From: Arthrobacter horti
GTDB lineage: Bacteria > Actinomycetota > Actinomycetes > Actinomycetales > Micrococcaceae
Direction: 5' to 3'
Length of the DNA stretch: 64,000 nt
NCBI RefSeq assembly: GCF_030731045.1
Contig: NZ_JAVALS010000003.1
Location: forward strand, 1 to 64,000
The translations under genes and the position numbers were made by a program. The notes beneath the pieces were generated by a model. That model was not told where the DNA came from. It saw only the letters and a program-made list of their open reading frames with translations, and ran no database searches. Shown here in pieces: positions 8,266 through 16,261 of this stretch (its first letter is position 1; each line of letters opens with the position of its first letter).

Positions 8266-8967
8266 GTGACGGATGAAATTCGCATCAATGCCCTCGTGTT
8301 CCCGGATGTCACCCAGCTGGACCTGACCGGCCCGGTGCAGTTCCTGACAGGCATTCCCGGCGCCGTGGTGGACCTCGTTTGGCATTCCACCGATCCCGTT
8401 CCCACCGACTGCGGGTTCTCCATCCTGCCGACTACCACCTTCGCCGACGCGCGGCCGGCAGACGTCATCATGATCCCGGGCGGTCAAGGCGCCTTCAATC
8501 TCCTCGAGGACGCCGTCGCCCTGGACTTCGTCCGCGCCCAGGCCCGAGACGCCCGGTACATCACCAGCGTGTGCACCGGAGCATTCGTCCTCGGGGCGGC
8601 CGGCCTCCTGAAGGGCCGCCGCGTCACCACCCACTGGGCGTCCCACGCGATGCTCTCCCACTTCGGTGCGATTCCCGAGCAGGCCCGGGTGGTCCGGGAC
8701 GGCAACCTCATCACCGGCGGCGGGGTGACCAGCGGCATCGACTTCGCCTTGACGCTCGCTGCCGAGATCGCGGGGCCCGACGTCGCTCGGCGGATCCAGC
8801 TCGCCCTGGAATACGATCCTCAACCTCCGTTCGACGCGGGAACCCCGGCCCGGCCGGAGGCCGACCAGGAGTTCGTCGCGTCCTTGATCGCCTCCAACCG
8901 GGAGCGTCGCGAAGGCCCGGTGCTCGCAGCCGCGGGACGCAACGCGGGGTCGGATATCGCCCGGTAA
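8266..8967 (+). CDS. DJ-1/PfpI family protein, isonitrile hydratase-like
   Basis: A 233-residue class I glutamine amidotransferase-like protein. The nucleophile elbow is SVCTGAFVLGAAGLLKGRR with the Cys typical of isonitrile hydratases and the non-DNA-binding relatives of AraC-type DJ-1 regulators, followed by THWAS. PGGQGAFNLL precedes it and GGGVTSGIDFAL follows. There is no C-terminal AraC HTH, so it is an enzyme or chaperone-like protein rather than a regulator. Start GTG at 8266, with a CATCAT box 6 nt upstream that could give a leaderless mRNA. Confidence 0.82.
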   Translation: MTDEIRINALVFPDVTQLDLTGPVQFLTGIPGAVVDLVWHSTDPVPTDCGFSILPTTTFADARPADVIMIPGGQGAFNLLEDAVALDFVRAQARDARYITSVCTGAFVLGAAGLLKGRRVTTHWASHAMLSHFGAIPEQARVVRDGNLITGGGVTSGIDFALTLAAEIAGPDVARRIQLALEYDPQPPFDAGTPARPEADQEFVASLIASNRERREGPVLAAAGRNAGSDIAR

Positions 8968-8974
8968 TCGACCC

Positions 8975-9298
8975 ATGGCAAAAACGCGCCCACCCGTCCT
9001 CGGCCCCACCGTGGATGACCAGACCCGCTGCATCCACTACCGGACCCCAGTGGACATCGTCGCCATCAAATTCTTCTGCTGCGGCGACTACTACCCCTGC
9101 CACCTCTGCCACGAGGAGACTGCGGACCACCCCACCCGCCAATGGCCCCGGGACCAGCGGGACTCCAACGCCATACTCTGCGGCGTCTGCGGCACCGAAC
9201 TGACCATCAGCGCGTACCTCGCCACGGAAAGCTGCCCCTCCTGCAGCAGCCTGTTCAACGAACGCTGCCGCCTCCACACGCACCTGTACTTCGAGTGA
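8975..9298 (+). CDS. CHY zinc-finger protein
   Basis: A 107-residue protein with the CHY zinc-finger pattern: CIHY near residue 19, then CCGDYYPCHLCHEE, CGVCGTEL and CPSCSSLFNERCRLH. The ordered Cys and His pairs should bind several zinc ions. The family (PF05495) includes eukaryotic Hot13 and RCHY1 N-termini; the function of the short bacterial form is unknown. It starts 7 nt after the DJ-1 gene and may be cotranscribed. Confidence 0.85.
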   Translation: MAKTRPPVLGPTVDDQTRCIHYRTPVDIVAIKFFCCGDYYPCHLCHEETADHPTRQWPRDQRDSNAILCGVCGTELTISAYLATESCPSCSSLFNERCRLHTHLYFE

Positions 9299-9421
9299 CC
9301 GGAACGCAGGGTCAGAACAGCCCAGACCAAACCCTCGCTTCTCACCTGCGACAACACCTATCCTGAGGGCGGGAACTCACTCGCACATCCCGGCCTCCGG
9401 GCCCACTCAAGAACAGGGACC

Positions 9422-11293
9422 ATGAAGACTTCACTGGCCGCGGCCTCCGCCGTCGCACTGCTGAGCGCCGGCCTCCTGGTGGTGGCGCCCTCCGCCAACG
9501 CCGCCGCACCCACCGCCAAGGTGGCCGTCACAACGCAGCGCATGGCCAAGCCGACCCTCAACAGCACCCAGCTCGGCTGGTACAACGCCGGCCAGACCCT
9601 CACCCTCAGCTGCTACTCCCGCGGCCAGGCCGTCACCGGCTACTACAGCCCCTGGCTGCCCAACGGCGGCTTCGACGACTACTGGTACAAGACCAGCGAC
9701 GGCGGGTTCGTCGCCGATGTGGACATCAACACCAATTCGAACTCCCCCATCACGCCCGCCTGCAACGACCCCTTCACCACGGCCCCCAACCCCAGCGTGA
9801 CCGGCACCGCCGCCATCGGCCAGGTCCTCCGCGCCAACCCCGGCACCTGGGACCCCGCCGCCACCTTCAGCTACCAGTGGCTCCTGGCCGGTGCCCCCGT
9901 CACCGGCGCCACCGCCGCCACCTGGACCCCGCCCGCCACGGCCCTCGGCAAGGCCGTCTCGGTCCGCGTCACCGGAACCCGTCCCGGCTTCGCGGCCACC
10001 ACCCGCACCTCCGCCGCCACCGCGGCCCTCGGCAAGGGCACCCTGGTCCCGGGCGTGCCCAGCATCGCCGGCACCCCGATCCCCGGCCAGACGCTCACCG
10101 CGAGCCCCGGCGCGTGGTCGCCCGCGGCGTCGTACACGTATCAGTGGCGGCGCAACGGCGCGCCGATCACCGGCGCCACCGCCGCCGGCTACCTCGTGGC
10201 CGCCGCCGACCTCAACACCGACCTCACCGTCCTGGTGACCGGCACGGCCACCGCCTACAACCCGGCGTCGGCCGTCAGTGCCGCGGTCCGCGTCGGCAAG
10301 CAGTTCACCGCCGCGCCCACGCCCGCCATCTCCGGAGGGCTCGACGTCGGCGCGCGCCTCACTGCGACGGTCGGCGCCTGGGCGCCCGCACCGCAGCTCG
10401 CCTTCCAGTGGCTGCGCAACGGCGCGCCGATCGCCGGCGCCACCGGCACCGCCTACGTCCTGACCACCGCCGACGCCGGCACCTCCATCACCTTCCGTGT
10501 CACCGGGTCCCTCGCCGGATACGCGACGGCGGTCCGCACCTCCACGGGCCTCACAACGCGCGCGCTGCTCAGCCCATCCCCCGTCCCCGTCATCCGCGGC
10601 TACATCGCCGCAGGTCAGACGGTCACGGCGATCGCTGGCACGTGGGGTCCGGGCGCCGTGACGCTCAGCTACCAATGGCTGCGGAACGGTGTGCCGATCG
10701 CCGGCGCCACCGGCCCCACCCTCGCCCTGAGCAGCGCCCACACCGGCGCACAGCTGTCCGTCCGGGTCGGCGGGACCGCTGCAGGATTCATCCCCGTGAC
10801 GCGCACCTCGGCCGCGACCGTCGTCGCCGCGAACACGGTGGGGATGCACCCGTACAAGCTGCCGTTCCCGTTCGGGAAGTCCTACACGATCCTCCAGGGC
10901 CCGGCCGAGCACGCCCGCGGGCCGCTGCCCGAGTACAACAAGACGGCCGTCGACTTCGGCACCGGATACGGCGCGCCCATCGACGCCGCCGCGAGCGGGC
11001 TGGCGGTGTTCGCGGGCGTCGGCTACGGCGGGAACCTGCAGGTGCGGATCGACCACGGTGACAACCGCTGCACCGACTATTCGCACCTCAGCAGCACCAC
11101 CGTCACGGCTGGGACCCCCATCGCGCAGGGCCAGCTCCTGGGCTACTCCGGCCAGAGCGGCATGGCCTCCGGCCCGCATCTGCACTGGAACGTGGTCTAC
11201 TGCGATTCCCAGCTCAGCCGCGCTGTCCCGGACAGCCTGGAGATGGGGACCACGTACAGGGTCGGCGCCGTCGCGACAAGCCGGAACGGGTAG
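9422..11293 (+). CDS. Secreted M23 peptidase with four Ig-like repeats
   Basis: A 623-residue exported protein. A signal peptide (MKTSLAAASAVALLSAGLLV, cleaved near ANAAAP) is followed by a small SH3-like part (about 30-120), then four repeats of about 85 residues (about 122-202, 206-291, 295-380, 383-470) that share YQWLRNGxPIxGAT and VRVTG. The C-terminal part is an M23 zinc peptidase with YNKTAVDFGTGYGAPI, DHGDN, YSHLSS and the second metal motif PHLHW. The usual HxxxD is not adjacent (Lys at D-4); the His of AEHARG 14 residues before the Asp may serve, as in related M23 forms. It likely cuts peptidoglycan cross-bridges outside the cell, with the repeats holding it to the wall. Confidence 0.85.
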   Translation: MKTSLAAASAVALLSAGLLVVAPSANAAAPTAKVAVTTQRMAKPTLNSTQLGWYNAGQTLTLSCYSRGQAVTGYYSPWLPNGGFDDYWYKTSDGGFVADVDINTNSNSPITPACNDPFTTAPNPSVTGTAAIGQVLRANPGTWDPAATFSYQWLLAGAPVTGATAATWTPPATALGKAVSVRVTGTRPGFAATTRTSAATAALGKGTLVPGVPSIAGTPIPGQTLTASPGAWSPAASYTYQWRRNGAPITGATAAGYLVAAADLNTDLTVLVTGTATAYNPASAVSAAVRVGKQFTAAPTPAISGGLDVGARLTATVGAWAPAPQLAFQWLRNGAPIAGATGTAYVLTTADAGTSITFRVTGSLAGYATAVRTSTGLTTRALLSPSPVPVIRGYIAAGQTVTAIAGTWGPGAVTLSYQWLRNGVPIAGATGPTLALSSAHTGAQLSVRVGGTAAGFIPVTRTSAATVVAANTVGMHPYKLPFPFGKSYTILQGPAEHARGPLPEYNKTAVDFGTGYGAPIDAAASGLAVFAGVGYGGNLQVRIDHGDNRCTDYSHLSSTTVTAGTPIAQGQLLGYSGQSGMASGPHLHWNVVYCDSQLSRAVPDSLEMGTTYRVGAVATSRNG

Positions 11294-11409
11294 CGTTTCC
11301 CGGTCCCGCAGTCCGTGCCGCGAGCGTCGGCAGCGGTCAGGACCGTCATTCCGGAACCGTATCGCGTGACTTTCACCGAATCGCGTCACGATCAGCACCA
11401 CCTGTGCAC

Positions 11410-11443
11410 TTCATCAGTGGGGGTTAGTCCACTCACTGATGAA
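11410..11443. promoter_or_regulatory. Inverted repeat overlapping a ribosome binding site
   Basis: TTCATCAGTG (11410-11419) and CACTGATGAA (11434-11443) are perfect 10-bp arms, with an inner GTGGG/CCAC pairing. The right arm runs into the GAAAGAG ribosome binding site of the small membrane protein at 11454. It may be an operator or an RNA hairpin controlling translation. Confidence 0.4.
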
Positions 11444-11453
11444 AGAGCTTCAC

Positions 11454-11672
11454 ATGCAGATCGAGCTGATCGATTCCCTTCTCTTCCTGGCCGTGGTCAC
11501 TGCAGGCGCCCTCGCCATCCTCCTGGTGGTGGTGCTCGTGTACACGTTGACCGCCCTCGGCTATGCCGGCCACCGGGCCGTCGAGGCCGTCCGCCGCCGG
11601 ACCACGACGACGCCGGCCGCCGCCCCGGCGTTGGACACCGACGCCGTCATGCGGCACGTCGTGGCGCGCTGA
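11454..11672 (+). CDS. Small single-pass membrane protein
   Basis: A 72-residue protein with one long hydrophobic helix (about residues 6-36, LLFLAVVTAGALAILLVVVL) and a basic tail (HRAVEAVRRR). I place the start at MQIELID because AAAGAG lies 6 nt before that ATG; the ATG at 11439 has no ribosome binding site. The family is unknown. It is followed by a strong bidirectional terminator. Confidence 0.55.
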   Translation: MQIELIDSLLFLAVVTAGALAILLVVVLVYTLTALGYAGHRAVEAVRRRTTTTPAAAPALDTDAVMRHVVAR

Positions 11673-11686
11673 GCCCCGGACACCAC

Positions 11687-11726
11687 AACGCGGGGTCACT
11701 CATCGCCCGATGAGTGACCCCGCGTT
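11687..11726. terminator. Bidirectional terminator, perfect 18-bp stem
   Basis: Arms 11687-11704 (AACGCGGGGTCACTCATC) and 11709-11726 are exact reverse complements with a GCCC loop. It sits between two convergent genes and would end transcription from both sides. Confidence 0.75.
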
Positions 11727-11766
11727 CCGGGGCGTTTCCGGCGGCCCTCCCCCAGGGGCCGGCCGG

Positions 11767-12147
11767 TCAGGGCAGGTACGCCACTCCGTCGATCTCCACC
11801 AGGAAATCGCCCAGGACGGAACCCACCGTGGTCCGGACCGGGAACGGAGCGGGCACCCGCGCCGCGTACACCCGGTTGAACCCGTCGAAGTCCCGTTCCG
11901 GGTACTTCAGGTGCACCGTGGTCTTCACCAGATGCCCCAGGTCCAGACCCCTCGCAGCCAGCACCGCCGCGAGGTTGTCCAGAGTCCGTTCCGTCTGCTC
12001 TTCGATGGTCTCTCCGACGCACTCGTCCGTCACGGCGTCATGGGCGGTCTGCCCGGCCGTGAAGTAGAAGCCGTTGGCCTCGATCCCCTGGGAGTACGGA
12101 CCGGACGGCACGGGGGCCTGAGCGGTTGAGAACGACGTCTTCATCAC
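11767..12147 (-). CDS. ridA: RidA family enamine/imine deaminase
   Basis: A 126-residue RidA/YjgF/UK114 protein: [20 protein letters not shown] near the N-terminus, then [20 protein letters not shown], the conserved FNRVYAA and the Arg-containing [10 protein letters not shown] that binds the carboxylate of the substrate. RidA hydrolyses reactive 2-imino acids to 2-oxo acids and ammonia. It is the last gene of the operon, its ATG overlapping the ABC ATPase stop. Its presence suggests that the FMN enzyme or a downstream step of this operon makes an imine from an amino acid. Confidence 0.9.
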   Translation of the reverse strand: MMKTSFSTAQAPVPSGPYSQGIEANGFYFTAGQTAHDAVTDECVGETIEEQTERTLDNLAAVLAARGLDLGHLVKTTVHLKYPERDFDGFNRVYAARVPAPFPVRTTVGSVLGDFLVEIDGVAYLP

Positions 12148-12908
12148 AGCACCTTCGAGAGAAACGACTTGGTCCGTTCGTGGACCGGGGAACCGAGGAC
12201 CTGCTCCGGAGGGCCGGACTCGACCACCACACCCTGGTCCATGAACACCACCTGATCGCTGACCTGGCGGGCGAACGCCAGCTCATGCGTGACCACCACC
12301 ATGGTCATGCCCTCTTCGGCCAGGTCCTTCATGACATCCAGGACTTCACCCACCAGTTCCGGGTCCAGCGCGGACGTCGGCTCATCGAAGAGCATCAGCT
12401 TGGGCTTCATGGCCAGGGCCCGGGCGATCGCGATGCGTTGCTGCTGGCCCCCGGAGAGCTCCTGCGGGTAAGAATCCCCCCGGTGCCCCAGCCCCACCCG
12501 GTCCAGGAGCACCTGGGCCTCCTTGAGCACCTCGGCCCGCGGACGCTTCTGGACCCGGACCGGGGCCTCCAGGATGTTCTCCATCACCGTCATGTGAGGG
12601 AACAGGTTGAACCGCTGGAACACCATGCCCGCATCCAGCCGGGCCTGGGCCGTCTGGTCCTCCTTGAGCTCGTACAGCTTGCCGTTCCGCTCGGCGTAAC
12701 CCACCAGGGAGCCATCCACCGAGAGCCGGCCGGCGTCCACCTTCTCCAGGTGGTTGATGCACCGCAGGAACGTGGTCTTCCCGGAACCCGACGGCCCGAT
12801 CAGGCACGTCACAGACCCTTTCTCAACCCGCAGATCGATGCCCTTGAGGATCTCCACGGGACCGAAACTCTTCCGGACGCCCTGGGCCTCCACCATGGCG
12901 GTACTCAT
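12144..12908 (-). CDS. Polar amino acid ABC transporter ATPase (GlnQ/HisP-like)
   Basis: A 254-residue ATPase with Walker [11 protein letters not shown], signature [15 protein letters not shown], Walker [15 protein letters not shown] and the H-loop [13 protein letters not shown], typical of the polar amino acid uptake family. The start is [16 protein letters not shown]: the ATG at 12908 overlaps the permease stop as ATGA, and the longer frame upstream is permease sequence read out of frame. It energises the permease and binding protein encoded just upstream. Confidence 0.92.
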   Translation of the reverse strand: MSTAMVEAQGVRKSFGPVEILKGIDLRVEKGSVTCLIGPSGSGKTTFLRCINHLEKVDAGRLSVDGSLVGYAERNGKLYELKEDQTAQARLDAGMVFQRFNLFPHMTVMENILEAPVRVQKRPRAEVLKEAQVLLDRVGLGHRGDSYPQELSGGQQQRIAIARALAMKPKLMLFDEPTSALDPELVGEVLDVMKDLAEEGMTMVVVTHELAFARQVSDQVVFMDQGVVVESGPPEQVLGSPVHERTKSFLSKVL

Positions 12909-13918
12909 GCCGCACTCCTCTTCCTGCGCTTGCGGGTCTTCCCGGACGTCAGCTCGAAGCCCCGCCCGTAGCGCTTCTCCAGCTTGCCCTGGAAGTAGCT
13001 CAGGACGGTGGTCAGAGCCAGGTACCACAGGCTCGCCACGATCAGCAGGGCGATGGTCTGATAGTTGGTCGCGTAGATGATCTGCGCCGAGTAGAGCAGA
13101 TCGGAGATGGCCAGGACGCTCACCAGGGACGTGCCCTTGAGCATGGAGACCACCTGATTGCCGGTGGGCGGCAGCACCACGCGCATGGCCTGCGGCAGGA
13201 TGATCCGGCTCATCATGGTGGCACGCTTCATTCCGAGCGCCCGCGCCGCCTCATACTGGCCCTTGTCCACGGATCCGATGCCGCCACGGATGATCTCCGC
13301 CATGTAGGCCGCCTCGTTCAGGGACAGGCCCAGGATGGCCGCACCTAGCGGCGTGATGAGCACGTTCGCGGAACCGATCACCCAGGACGGGCCGCCGAAC
13401 GGAAGGCCCAGGGCGATCACCGGATACAGCGCCGCAATGTTGTACCAGAAGATGAGCTGCACCAGCAGGGGGGTGCCACGGAAGAACCAGATGTAGCCGC
13501 GGCTGACCGTGCTCAGCACCGGATTCGCGGACAGCCGCATGACCGCGAGCGCCGTGCCGAGCAGGATGCCGGCCGTCATGGACACCACGGTGAGCAGGAG
13601 GGTCAGGCCCGCCCCTGAGAGGATCTGCGGGGCGAACAGGTAGCCCACCACCACGTCCCAGTGGTAGCGCTTGTTCAGCGCCACGTCCGCCGCGGCGAGC
13701 GCCGCCACCACCACCAGGATCACTGCCACGGTGATCCGGCCGGGGTAGCGCAGGGGGACCACCGGCATGGACACCTGGTGAGTGGCGGACGACGACGGCG
13801 TCTGGCCGGCGGAGGTGACGCCCAGCGCGGTGGCGCTGGCCGCCGTCGTCGGGGCCGCCGTCGTGCCGCTCACCATGGGCACGCCGTGCACGGCGTCTTT
13901 CAGCTGATCGCCGCTCAT
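12905..13918 (-). CDS. Polar amino acid ABC transporter permease (HisM/GlnP-like)
   Basis: A 337-residue membrane protein. The first 60 residues are a low-complexity Ala/Thr/Ser cytoplasmic extension, longer than usual. The family domain follows: [35 protein letters not shown], and the EAA loop near [20 protein letters not shown]. Five or more membrane helices are visible. No second permease gene is present, so it probably works as a homodimer. It overlaps its neighbours by 4 nt on both sides. Confidence 0.9.
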   Translation of the reverse strand: MSGDQLKDAVHGVPMVSGTTAAPTTAASATALGVTSAGQTPSSSATHQVSMPVVPLRYPGRITVAVILVVVAALAAADVALNKRYHWDVVVGYLFAPQILSGAGLTLLLTVVSMTAGILLGTALAVMRLSANPVLSTVSRGYIWFFRGTPLLVQLIFWYNIAALYPVIALGLPFGGPSWVIGSANVLITPLGAAILGLSLNEAAYMAEIIRGGIGSVDKGQYEAARALGMKRATMMSRIILPQAMRVVLPPTGNQVVSMLKGTSLVSVLAISDLLYSAQIIYATNYQTIALLIVASLWYLALTTVLSYFQGKLEKRYGRGFELTSGKTRKRRKRSAA

Positions 13919-14841
13919 TGGAACTTGTTCACACTCGCTTCGGTCACGGCACCGCTCTGAAGGCCGTAGCGCTTCAGCACGGTGGCGTACGCGTCACTAT
14001 GGATCACCGTGGCCATGGCCTTCGCCACGGCCTTCACCAGGCCCTGTTCCTTGGCCAGGCCGATCCCCACATCGGCCACGCCGTAGGTGGCCCCGATCTC
14101 GATGTCCGGGTTCTGGGTGGCGGCGTAGTTCACGATCGGCGAGTCGGCCAGCACCGCGTCCAGGCGGCCGCTGGCCAGGGCCGAGATGGCCTGGCGCGTG
14201 TCCTGGAACTCGCTGGTCTGGATCTTGTCCTTGCCGGCCGTCTGGCAGGCCTTGTCGAAGTCCGGAACGTCCGTGCGCAGCTGGTAGGAGGCGGTCAGGA
14301 ACCCCACCTTCTTGCCGCACAGGGTCTTCTCCGTCAGGCCCAACGGATTGCCCTTGGCCACGGCCACGCCGCTGCCGAACTGCACGTAGTCCACGAAATC
14401 CAGGACCTTGCCACGCTCCGCCGTGGGGGACATGGAGGACACGGTGGCGTCATAGCGGCCGGCCGCGATGCCGGGGATGATGGCGTCGAAGTTGGCCACG
14501 GAGATCTCCACCTTCACACCCAGCGCCTCACCGAGGAGCCTGGCCATGTCCGGGTTGAGGCCCACCAGGTCCTGGGTGCCTTCCTGGTAGAACTGCGTGG
14601 GCGGTTCGTTGGTGGGGATGGCCACCTTCAGCACCTTGGAGCTCTGGATGGAGGCTGGGAGGAGCGCGGCGGCTGCGGCGTCCTGGGCCAGCGGCGGGAC
14701 CTGCGTGCTGATCTTGCTGAGGTCCACCTGACCGGCGCCGGTGGCTGCCGGGGCAGGGGTCTGGCTGCAGGCTCCCAGGCTCACCACGAGTCCGAGTGCC
14801 ACCGCCGCGGGGCCCGCGGCCCTGCGAATTGCTGTGGTCAT
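13915..14841 (-). CDS. Family 3 substrate-binding lipoprotein
   Basis: A 308-residue extracellular binding protein of the polar amino acid family. The signal peptide ends in the lipobox LGAC (Cys about 25). Family marks include LNPDMARLLGEALGVKVEI, FDAIIPGIAAGRYD and DTRQAISALASGRLDAVLAD. The ligand is not identifiable, but the operon suggests an amino or hydroxy acid. It is 18 nt after the FMN enzyme gene and overlaps the permease start. Confidence 0.9.
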   Translation of the reverse strand: MTTAIRRAAGPAAVALGLVVSLGACSQTPAPAATGAGQVDLSKISTQVPPLAQDAAAAALLPASIQSSKVLKVAIPTNEPPTQFYQEGTQDLVGLNPDMARLLGEALGVKVEISVANFDAIIPGIAAGRYDATVSSMSPTAERGKVLDFVDYVQFGSGVAVAKGNPLGLTEKTLCGKKVGFLTASYQLRTDVPDFDKACQTAGKDKIQTSEFQDTRQAISALASGRLDAVLADSPIVNYAATQNPDIEIGATYGVADVGIGLAKEQGLVKAVAKAMATVIHSDAYATVLKRYGLQSGAVTEASVNKFQ

Positions 14842-14859
14842 GTCAGTTCCTTCTGTTCT

Positions 14860-16134
14860 TCAGCGGTCCGTGGCGGGCCGGAGTGCGGAGGAATCGCGTC
14901 CGAAGACGTCGTTCCGGTGGCGGATGAGGCCGGGGCCTTCGTGGCGGAGCTCTTCGATGCTGGAGACGCCCAGGAGGATCATGGTTCGTTCGATCTCCTC
15001 GGCGAACATGCCGATCACGTGACGCACGCCGGTCTCCCCGGCCGCGGCGAGACCATACAGGTACGGCCGCCCGATCGATGCCGCGGAGGCACCCAGCGCG
15101 AGCGCCTTGACGACGTCCACGCCGCGCCGCACGCCGCCGTCGACAATCAGCTCGAGCCGGCCGTCCGCGCGATGAGCCAGCTCCGGCAGGACGTCCATGG
15201 GCGAGGCCATGTGGTCCAGCTGCCGGCCGCCGTGGTTACTGACCTGAACGGCGTCCACGCCCAGCGAGGCCGCGCGGGCCACATCGTCCGGGTTGACGCA
15301 GCCCTTGAGCACCAGCTTGCCGTTCCAGCGCAGACGCAGGTCCTCGATATCGGCCCAGTCGGTGGGTTCGTAGCTTCCGGCCAGCAGGCTCTTCCACATG
15401 TCAGGGGTGCTGGCGAGCGGTCCGGCGGGGGCCTCGGCCTCCAAGTTGGGGAACGCGATGGCGTCATTGAGCAGGAAGCCCAGCGACCAGCGCGGATGCA
15501 GCGCGCCTTCCAGCACGGTGCGGGGCTTGATGGTGGGCGGCGCCGTGAAGCCGTTGCGGTAATCGCGCTCGCGGCGGCCGATGCCCCGGCAGTCCACGTT
15601 GACCAGCAAGGCCTCATACCCGGCCCGCGAGACGCGCTCCAGCACGCCGTCCAGCTCATCCTTGTCCACGATGGGTTCGATGTTGAACCACTTGCGCAGA
15701 CGGGGCGCCGCCTCGGACACCGACTCCAAGGTGGTGGTGCTCAGGTGCGCCAAGCCGTACGGGATCCCGGCGGCCTGGGCCGCACGGGCCACCGCCAGTT
15801 CGCCCTGCGGGTGGAAAAGGCGGGTGCCGCCCGTGGGGGACAGCGTCAGCGGCAGGGCGCTCGGGCCGCCCAGCACCGTGGTGTCCGCATGGAGGCCGTC
15901 CACGCTGCCCCACTTCGGCAGGAAGCGCCAATCGGAGAAGGACTCGCGGTTCCGGCGCAGGGACGCCTCATCCTCACTGCCGCCGTCGATGTAGTCGAAG
16001 ATGCTGCCGGGAAGGCGACGGCGGGCGATGCGGCGCATGTCATCCACGCTGAAGCAGCTCCGCGCCAGGCGCTCCTCGAGACTCTTCGCCGGTGCCGGCG
16101 CCGCCACCAGCCCGCGGATGTCCTTGACCTTCAT
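14860..16134 (-). CDS. FMN-dependent alpha-hydroxy acid dehydrogenase
   Basis: A 424-residue member of the lactate dehydrogenase (LldD)/glycolate oxidase/mandelate dehydrogenase family. FMN-binding and catalytic marks are PGSIFDYIDGGSEDE at the N-terminus, LVLKGCVNPDDVARA (active-site Lys) and the catalytic His with its Arg in QVSNHGGRQLDH, then DGGVRRGVDVVKAL. I start at MKVKDIRGL, which follows GGGGAG; the open frame extends 22 codons upstream without family sequence. As the first gene of an operon with an amino acid transporter and RidA, it may oxidise an alpha-hydroxy or alpha-amino acid rather than lactate. It is divergent from a PucR-type regulator. Confidence 0.88.
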   Translation of the reverse strand: MKVKDIRGLVAAPAPAKSLEERLARSCFSVDDMRRIARRRLPGSIFDYIDGGSEDEASLRRNRESFSDWRFLPKWGSVDGLHADTTVLGGPSALPLTLSPTGGTRLFHPQGELAVARAAQAAGIPYGLAHLSTTTLESVSEAAPRLRKWFNIEPIVDKDELDGVLERVSRAGYEALLVNVDCRGIGRRERDYRNGFTAPPTIKPRTVLEGALHPRWSLGFLLNDAIAFPNLEAEAPAGPLASTPDMWKSLLAGSYEPTDWADIEDLRLRWNGKLVLKGCVNPDDVARAASLGVDAVQVSNHGGRQLDHMASPMDVLPELAHRADGRLELIVDGGVRRGVDVVKALALGASAASIGRPYLYGLAAAGETGVRHVIGMFAEEIERTMILLGVSSIEELRHEGPGLIRHRNDVFGRDSSALRPATDR

Positions 16135-16230
16135 GTTTGTGCCACTCCCCTCTTTGCTCCGGCATTCCCGGCGCTTCCCTTCCATGGTGATGCAGCTCAC
16201 TCGATGGATATATGTGAGTTTTCATGAAGT

Positions 16231-16255
16231 ATCAGGTGTCTGATTGTGGTAATTT
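16231..16255. promoter_or_regulatory. Operator candidate and -10 box before the PucR gene
   Basis: ATCAG-GTGT-CTGAT (16231-16244) is a short inverted repeat between the divergent FMN-enzyme operon and the PucR gene. TAATTT (16250-16255) lies 6 nt before the PucR ATG, suggesting leaderless transcription. PucR may bind here to regulate both sides; this is inference. Confidence 0.35.
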
Positions 16256-16261
16256 CCAGAC

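Noticed and set aside
10930-11200. M23 peptidase looked inactive because the usual HxxxD is not present
   Set aside because: Asp, the HLHW site and a His 14 residues before the Asp are present; related M23 forms use this wider spacing, so I do not call it dead.
9431-11401. A 656-codon minus-strand frame over the M23 gene
   Set aside because: Shadow of a repeat-rich gene; its Gly/Ala/Asp-rich pseudo-repeats mirror the Ig-like repeats of the real protein.
13918-16227. A 769-codon plus-strand open frame
   Set aside because: Antisense of the binding-protein and FMN-enzyme genes; rich in Gly, His and Arg and without family sequence.
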